From Dipteris shenzhenensis (taxonomy: Eukaryota > Polypodiophyta > Polypodiopsida > Gleicheniales): 64,000 bases of DNA. Shown here one piece after another: positions 57,265-64,000 of this stretch. The first letter of the stretch is position 1, and every line of letters begins with the position of its first letter. The DNA is taken from assembly GCA_047967505.1 (NCBI GenBank), contig CM106539.1, one strand, 5' to 3'. Under the pieces are notes generated by a model. It was given only the letters and a program-made list of their open reading frames with translations. It made no database searches and was not told the origin of the DNA. Position numbers and translations under genes: made by a program.

Positions 57265-58460
57265 CTAAACCCTAAACCCTAAACCCTGAACCATAAATCC
57301 TAAACCTTGTTGGGGACGAAACTTCACATGCCTCTTAGGCTACCCTAGATGTATATTCATGCAAGATTTGGTCTCCAACTGATTTGATTTGCGTCATGTA
57401 GAAGGTATAATGCGTACATTTTTACAATCCCTACTAGCACGACTAAACCCTAAACCCTAAACCCTGAACCCTAAATCCTAAACCTTGTTGGGGACGAAAC
57501 TTCACATGCCTCTTAGGCTACCCTAGACATACATCCACGCAAGATTTGGTCTCCAACTGATTTGGTATGCGCCACATGGAAGGACAAATGCGTACATTTT
57601 TACAATCCCTACTAGCACGACTAAACCCTAAACCCTAAACCTTGAACCCTAAATCCTAAACCCTGTTGGGGATGAAACTTCACATGCCTCTTAGGCTACC
57701 CTAGACGTATATCCATGCAAGATTTGGTCTCCAAATGATTTGGTTTGTACCACGTAGAAGCAATCCCTACTAGCACGACTAAACCCTAAACCCTAAACCC
57801 TGAACCCTAAATCCTAAACCTTGTTGGGGACGAAACTTGACACGCCTCTTAGGCTACCCTAGATGTATATCCACGCAAGATTTGGTCTCCAACTAATTTG
57901 GTATGCACCACGTGGAAGGTATAATGTGAACATTTTTATAATCCCTACTAGCACGACTGAACCCTAAACCCTAAACCTTGAACCCTAAATCCTAAACCCT
58001 GTTGGGGACGAAACTTCACATGCCTCTTAGGCTACCTTAGACGTACATCCACACAATATTTGGTCTCCAACTGATTTGGTATGCGCCACGTGGAAGGTAT
58101 AATGCATACATTTTTACAATCCCTAGTAGCACGACTAAACCCTAAACCCTAAACCCTGAACCCTAAATCCTAAACCCTGTTGGGGACGAAACTTCACACA
58201 CCTCTTAGGCTACCCTAGACATACATCCATGCAAGATTTGGTCTCCAACTGATTTGGTATGTGCTACGTGGAAGGTATAATGCATACATTTTTATAATCC
58301 CTACTAGCACGACTAAACCCTAAACCCTAAACCCTGAACCCTAAATCCTAAAACCTGTTGGGGATGAAACTTCACATGGCTCTTAGGCTACCCTAGACGT
58401 ACATCCATGCAAGATTTGGTCTCCAACTGATCTGGTTTGCGCCACGTGAAAGGTATAATG
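57265..58460. repeat. 178-bp tandem repeat, type B, with telomere-like cassettes
   Basis: Same core as type A, but the segment between 'agcacgact' and 'gttgggga' is replaced by about 45 bp of CCCTAAA-type repeats (ctaaaccctaaaccct..gaaccctaaatcc). Cassettes start at 57265, 57443, 57621, 57779, 57957, 58135 and 58313, spaced 178 bp except one 158-bp step. Confidence 0.92.
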
Positions 58461-59069
58461 CATACATTTTTGCAAGCACCTTTTGAATGCTTAATGTTTA
58501 CAATTACGACACACGGCATTATTTTTAAAATACATTATGTATTAGATGTGTGAATTGAGATATTTGAAATTCAAAATCATACTCTTAATTTTAAATACGC
58601 ACATGGGGATGAAACTTCGCACGGCTCTTAGGTTTAGTGTAATAATTGCAAGCATTGATATATACGAAATTCAATATGATATTCAAAATGATAAAGTTGG
58701 AACTTGAACACTTTTTCAATGCTTAATGTTTACAATTACTTCACATGGCATTCTTTTTTAAATACCTTATGTATTAGATGTGTGAATTGAGATATTCGAA
58801 ATTCAAAATCATACTCCTAATTTTAAATGTTTATGTTACATTTAAACAAACTATAAACTGAGATAAACTGAGATAAACAAAGTGTGAAGAACATCATGAA
58901 AGTACGAAAATGCTCATACATCATAAAATTGGGAACAATATCATGAAAGTACCAAAATGAATCTGTACATCATCATCATCATGCTGCAGAAGTGCATCCC
59001 TATACAAGAAATGTGTGAAGCCTAAACAATCATCCTGAATCCGAATCTGATAGCTCTACATATGATCCT
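58461..59069. other. AT-rich tail with an imperfect duplication
   Basis: A segment beginning 'tgaatgcttaatgtttacaa' occurs at about 58486 and 'tcaatgcttaatgtttacaa' at about 58716, each followed by 'tattagatgtgtgaattgag'. The region could hold the 3' UTR of the reverse-strand gene. Confidence 0.5.
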
Positions 59070-60880
59070 CTAGTGGAACGCTAACGTGGCTCTTGTATGA
59101 CCCGCTGCCCACTGTGTGCCCTCAGGCAAAGATGGGCCAGCCTCATCACCTGCATGAGATGGGCCAGCCTCATCCTAATGAAGAGGAGGGCATGCTGCAC
59201 GCGCCACCGCTACCATCTCTGCCTCCCTCGCCTCCTCTATGTACATGCGTCTCAGCTCCCATAGCCGTGCATCTACGAATACTCGTGCCTCAAATCCAGC
59301 GCGAGTAATCGTCTCTACATGTAGAAGATGCTCAGCCCGCCCTAGCTACTGCTCCACCCATTGCTACAATGATGTCTACAGCTCTGCCTCTCGCTCAATC
59401 CGGCGTGCATCCTCTGCTCGTGCCTCATCACCTGGCATGAAATCACCATACGAAAAGCGTCGTGGAACGCATGCTGCAACCACCGATGTATCAGCACCCT
59501 CCTGCATCAGCAACGCTCTCTGTGCCTCCTCCCTGTAGTGCTCTGTCAAGACTACGTGGGCGAATGGATCAATGGCCTGACGATGACCAGGATATAGATC
59601 ATCCATGCCTAGTCCTCTATATGTGGCCACATCAATGTCAGCAAAGCATACAGGGCACACTGATTGTGCCACCATGTGGCGGGTCATGCAATGGAGATGT
59701 GCGATGTGGCCGCACCCTAGTCCAATGACTGTTGCGTCTATCGGTGTCCTAGTCGGCACATCTACAGGAGGAGCAGGGTATAGGGCCACCCTGGGGTCGA
59801 TCCTATGGCGAGATGGATCACGACTAATATGCCTCAACTGCAAAATATAGTGCTCTACACGATGGTATGCTATGCGTGTCCGAATCCTCTGCTCCTCCAA
59901 ATCTGTCTGCAACAGTCGTACACGAGACTCCATCTCCTGATGCAATAGATGTGCCTGCAATGCAAACATGTCACATACATGGTGAGAATTAACCAAAAAA
60001 CTTCAGTTCAGAACATGCTACAAAAAAATAAACTAACACAATCAAAATAACTAACCTCATCCCTAGACTCGGCCAACAATGCCTCCAACTCTGCAATCCG
60101 TGCGTCTCGAGCCTCCAACTCGTGCTGAGGCGGTGTAGATGTGGGAGGTGGTGTAGATGTGGGAGGCTCCATCGATGATCGAGGTGGGGGAGGTGGAATC
60201 GCAATAGATCTCGATAGGGCAGAGACCATGTGCTGCAAGGATGATGCCACTGAATGAACATCCCCCCTAATCTGTCCTCCCACCGCTTGCAATGCCGGTG
60301 TAGGGATGGTGTGCAACTCTAGTGCCTCGCGTCGACGCCGAACACCTGCAATCTGACGCTCCTGATGCCCCATCCTACCATGTCTCGCTCCTGATCCTGG
60401 ACGGGTACTAAGGTAGTCTACCCGATGACCAAGCACAAACTCAGCGTATAGCTGCATGGCAAATGACCTAGCTATGTGACGGTTGTGAGGCAATCGACCA
60501 CCATTCGCAGCGAGATATCTCGGATAAATGTGTGCTGCTATGATGGGGTGCCTACAACGTAAAATATGCAAGGGGAGCCCTGCGCATCGCCTCGGTGTGA
60601 CCATCCCAAAACATATCCTCTAAGGCCTGCTTGTGATGTGACTCATGCTCAAACAACTGTCGAATGGCTCTCCAATCCAAGCCACCACCAGTGATCTCCG
60701 CCTTAGCCTGTGCCTGAAAGCTATCCACAATGTCCTCAACTGTGTCCAATCAACCCAGAGCCTCAATAACTGAATCTAGACTCGCAACCAAGTGAGAGGG
60801 TGCCCTAGCATCCTGCAGTGCCCTCATCTCAGCTCTCAACATCTCTATCTGCATACAAATAGTGGTGCTAGAACCTGTGC
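59070..60880 (-). pseudogene. Coiled-coil / RING-like partner gene, decayed
   Basis: Read leftward from about 60855: MQIEMLRAEMRAL, a TGA at 60750, LDTVEDIVDSFQAQAK, DMFWDGHTEAMRRAP, a frame change near 60560, PIIAAHIYPRYLAANGG, a Pro-rich linker (PPPPPRSSMEPP) and a coiled coil (LEARDARIAELEALLAESRDE). An intron at 59955-60055 (GTTAGT...TTGCAG) follows, then LLHQEMESRVRLLQTDLEEQ and a RING-like CGHIAHLHC...CPVC, of which only the second half is recognisable. The tail carries TAG at 59376, 59364, 59346 and 59175, all where Gln fits. It converges with the transposase-like gene. Possible accessory transposition factor or E3-like protein; the role is unknown. Confidence 0.6.
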
Positions 60881-60960
60881 GCTGGCTGGCGCATGCACAA
60901 AAAAAACACATGGAAATTAATATTCTATTTGGGTAATGAAAATAGTATTCTATTCAATAT

Positions 60961-61840
60961 GACTTATAATCTATTTACGTAATGAAAACTATTTGTACGT
61001 ACTCCTTGATGAGGTAGGATGTCGTTGGAATCATCCTATGCACCTACCGGTAGATGGGCCAAATGTGTGGCTCAATATTATGTTTATCAAAGTCAATATT
61101 ATTAAAAATTCTTAATTTTGATTAGAATTTTTTCAAACTCTAGTTGTTGCATTTTTAAACTTAGATGTCTCAAATATTTTTTCCTTATATGTTTCCCTTT
61201 TTTCACTTTTTATCCAATATGAAACTTTTCCACATGTGGTGTAAGGACCACATTGTCCACTTATGGCCCCTATACTAAGGACAGATAGTGGAGAGGTTTG
61301 GTTAATAAGACCTTCTTTGAATGCTTTTTAACCTTGCGTTTGCAATAGATATGGAGGAGATAAAAGGATACCTAATACATTACTTTGAACGATACACAAG
61401 CAAGGCGCATCTAGTATTTCTCGGACTACACATTAAAAAAGAGAGCGGGTTCACACTACAGACCTTTTAAAGCGAGAACTTTGAGAAAATAATTAAGCCT
61501 TTTCAATATTATCTATTTTGGTTAGGCAATCCACCTCAACTAGTGGCCATTCCTATAGATCATCACTTGGTTCCCATGCTTGGGGAGAGAGGAGACCTTT
61601 GGACAATCATAAATTACGTATGTGTTTTCGATGCGCTGGTGCATTTACAAGATCCAATTGAGATCCAATTAGCCATATGCTTATGCATCTAACCACTCTA
61701 GTGTTGGGGTCTTTGCCCATGTGGTGTGGTGTTTTTTAGGGATAATGCCCATGTGGTGTTTTATACAGCCTACTTACTCTACCTAAATTATGAAACAACT
61801 CTTAACCAACTATATAATCTATAATATTCCACATAAACGA
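60961..61840. other. No recognisable gene
   Basis: AT-rich. A short plus-strand frame (MEEIKGYLIHYFERYTSK, near 61351) has no recognised homologue. The region may be intron or intergenic DNA of the reverse-strand gene. Confidence 0.4.
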
Positions 61841-63470
61841 TGATTTTTTAAAAAATGGTTTTGAAGACTAAAATTTAAACGTTTTTTTATTTAAATAAAA
61901 ATAGCACCAATTTCAAAAATAGCATAAAACCTACTTTAATCTCTCTTTTTCTTGTTTTCTTGTTTTTAATACATGATTTTCTTATTTGAACAAAATTCTT
62001 ATTTTCTTGTTCTTGATACATGATTTCTAAAAACAAAATTTAAACATTATATTAAATTCAAAACTTCAGTAATTTGTAAACTTCACTTAATAATTTTTTT
62101 AATAGATTATTTTAAAAAACAAATTATATACTTTTTGACATTTAAATACAAACTTCACTAACTTAAACTCTTATTTTCTTTTTTTTTTAAGATCATTTTT
62201 AAAAATAAAATTTAAACGTTTTTTTATTTAAATATAAATAACACTAATAAAAAATATATCTTTAATCTCTTTTTTTTTATAAATGATTTCAAAAAACAAA
62301 ATATATACATTTTCAAGCTTTAAATAAAAAATTACGTAATTCCAAAAATAATTAAAAAAACTTTAAAATGCATTTCAAATTTAGAAATATTTTATAATTA
62401 TTCCTATAAACTAAAATTTAAATGTTTCTTTATTTAAATAAAAATAGCACTAATTTAAAAAATAACTTTAATCTCTTTTTTTTTAAAGATGATTTTAAAA
62501 ACAAAATATTTACATTTTTATATTTTAAATAAATAATTACATGATTTCAAAAATAATTTTAAAAAACTTTAAAATGCATTTTAATTTTAAAAATATTTTA
62601 TAATTATTCCTATAAACTAAGATTTAAACGTTTTTTATTTCAATAAAAATAGCTCTAATTTAAAAAAATAACTTTAATCTATTTTTTTCCAAAGATGATT
62701 TTTAAAAACCTAATTTTTACATTTTCACATTTTAAATAAAAATGTAAAATGCATTTGAAATTTGAAATATTTTATAATTATTCCTATGAACTAAAATTTA
62801 AACGTTTTTTTAAAAAATAACTTTAATCTCTTTTTTTTCAAAGATGATTTTAAAAAACAGAATTATTACATTTTCACATTTTGAATTAAAAATGTCGTAA
62901 TTCAAAAATTTAAAAAAAACTTTTAAATGCATTTCAAATTTAAAAATATTTTATAATTATTCCTGTGAACTAAAATTTAAATGTTTTTTTATTTAATTAA
63001 AAATAGCTCTAATTAAAAAAATAACTTTAATCTCTTTTTTTTCAAAGATGATTTTAAAAAATAGAATTTTTACATTTTCACATTTTGAATAAAAAATGTC
63101 GTAATTCAAAAATTTTAAAAAAACTTTAAAATGCATTTCAAATTTAAAAATATTTTATAATTATTCCTGTGAACTAAAATTTAAACGTTTTTTAAATTTA
63201 AAATTTTCACATTTTAAATTATAAATGTCGTAATTCAAAAATTTTTAAAAAATTTACAAATGCATTTCAAATTTATAAATATTTTATAATTATTCCTATG
63301 AACGTTTTTTTATTTAATAAAAATAGCTCTATTTAAAAAAAAAAAATCATTTTCACATTTTAAATAAAAAATGTCGTAATTCATAAATTTCAAAAAAACA
63401 TTAAAATGCATTTGAAATTTAGAAATTTTTTATAATTTTTCTTATAAGCTAAAATTTAATTAAATTTTAC
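61840..63470. repeat. AT-rich degenerate tandem repeat
   Basis: Units of roughly 125-205 bp marked by 'tattttataattattcct', 'aactttaatctctttttttt' and 'cattttaaataaaaaatgtc' recur about seven times. It lies between the candidate promoter of the reverse-strand gene and its coding exons, so it may be a large first intron. Confidence 0.7.
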
Positions 63471-63610
63471 CAAAAAGAAAATACTACATTAAAAAAACCC
63501 TACCTAGACTCTCCCGCTCTGTCCATCTCCGTCGATGTCCGTCGGTCGCTCTCTGTCGCTCGCGTAATTCCGTCGACGTCCCGCAAATCCGAAATCGGTG
63601 GATGAGGAGG

Positions 63611-64000
63611 AGCTCGATCGAGGTATGCGGAATGAGGGGGGTCGCTCTCCTTTTATAAGAAAATTTAGGGTTTCCCTACCTCGATCGAGGTATTCCGCAT
63701 GCAACATACATATCGGATCGAGGTATACACATGCCACGATACCTCGATCGAGGTATTGTGACATGCCCATACATCTCGGTACATCTACCTCGATCGAGGT
63801 ATTGACATGCCACGATACCTCGATCGAGGTATTGTGACATGCCCATACATCTCAGTACATCCACCTCGATCGAGGTATTGACATGCCACGATACCTCGAT
63901 CGAGGTATTGTGACATGCCCATACATCTCGGTACATCTACCTCGATCAAGGTATTTACATGCCACGATACCTCGATCGAGGTATGTCGGCAGCAGCCGGA
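63611..64000. repeat. Right array of TACCTCGATCGAGGTA in 76-bp units
   Basis: Palindrome copies occur near 63611, 63679, 63740, 63786, 63816, 63862, 63892, 63938 and 63968, with a half copy at 63715. From 63737 the array is regular: the landmark 'cgatacctcgatcg' recurs at 63737, 63813, 63889 and 63965, exactly 76 bp apart, with two palindromes per unit. It runs to within 20 bp of the window end and may continue. Confidence 0.93.
63651..63657 (-). promoter_or_regulatory. TATA box facing left (reverse-strand gene)
   Basis: The minus strand reads TATAAAA just inside the right palindrome array. Downstream (leftward) a CG-rich leader with an open frame (STDFGFAGRRRNYASDRERP, about 63600-63504) could be a first exon. 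It mirrors the left promoter at 52495. Confidence 0.5.

Noticed and set aside
38347-60880. Non-standard nuclear code with TAG read as Gln
   Set aside because: TGA also appears at Arg positions, the intact Copia gag-pol contains no internal TAG, and frameshifts and MITE insertions show decay. C-to-T mutation explains both codon types.
63504-64000. Open frames through the palindrome array on both strands
   Set aside because: They translate the 76-bp repeat; only the short frame left of 63600 could be a genuine exon.
63611-64000. CRISPR-like array
   Set aside because: Spacers are repeated, repeats are 16-bp palindromes, and the DNA is plant nuclear.

Overview
The window is nuclear DNA from a plant with a large, repeat-rich genome. 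The evidence is CCCTAAA (Arabidopsis-type telomere) motifs, plant-type Copia elements primed by initiator-Met tRNA, short GT-AG introns, Helitron and 8-bp-TSD MITE insertions, and gene decay at CG and CHG sites. I cannot name the species; the TE proteins feel more like a fern, lycophyte or other non-flowering plant, but that is only an impression. I see no ordinary single-copy housekeeping gene. Almost everything is mobile or satellite DNA.

Layout. 1-20160 is a modular tandem array of three ~150-bp blocks, split at 3373 by an intact, young Copia retrotransposon (3374-11800; LTRs differ at 1 of 257 bp; 5-bp TSD; 1418-codon gag-pol; 3.57-kb leader). 20160-26250 holds a 364-bp duplication, unclassified sequence, more of the array and a palindrome-rich repeat. 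26343-33226 is a graveyard: a broken DDE-type element gene, a reverse-strand Copia gag fragment with LTR, a Gypsy protease remnant, a MITE, an unrecognised element ORF and a Copia RNase H/3' LTR fragment. 33227-38092 is a reverse-strand Copia relic split by a 2.6-kb non-autonomous LTR element (33856-36490).

38093-47000 contains an unnamed multi-exon element gene (+), a histone H3/CENH3-like gene relic with its own promoter motifs, a foldback element and two reverse-strand genes of unknown family, with two MITE insertions. 47430-49930 is a Helitron Rep/helicase relic with a fourth MITE.

52195-64000 is the most interesting part. Two convergent genes, a DDE-transposase-like gene (+) and a coiled-coil/RING-like gene (-), are each preceded on the outer side by a TATA box and an array of the 16-bp palindrome TACCTCGATCGAGGTA. 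Between their 3' ends lies a 2.7-kb tandem array, part of which carries telomere-like cassettes. This looks like one large two-gene DNA transposon, similar in layout to MuDR but with unfamiliar proteins.

Most broken genes share one pattern. Their in-frame stops are nearly all TAG where Gln (CAG) is expected or TGA where Arg (CGA) is expected, as predicted for deamination of methylated C at CHG and CG sites. Functions below are read from motifs by eye; no database search was run.
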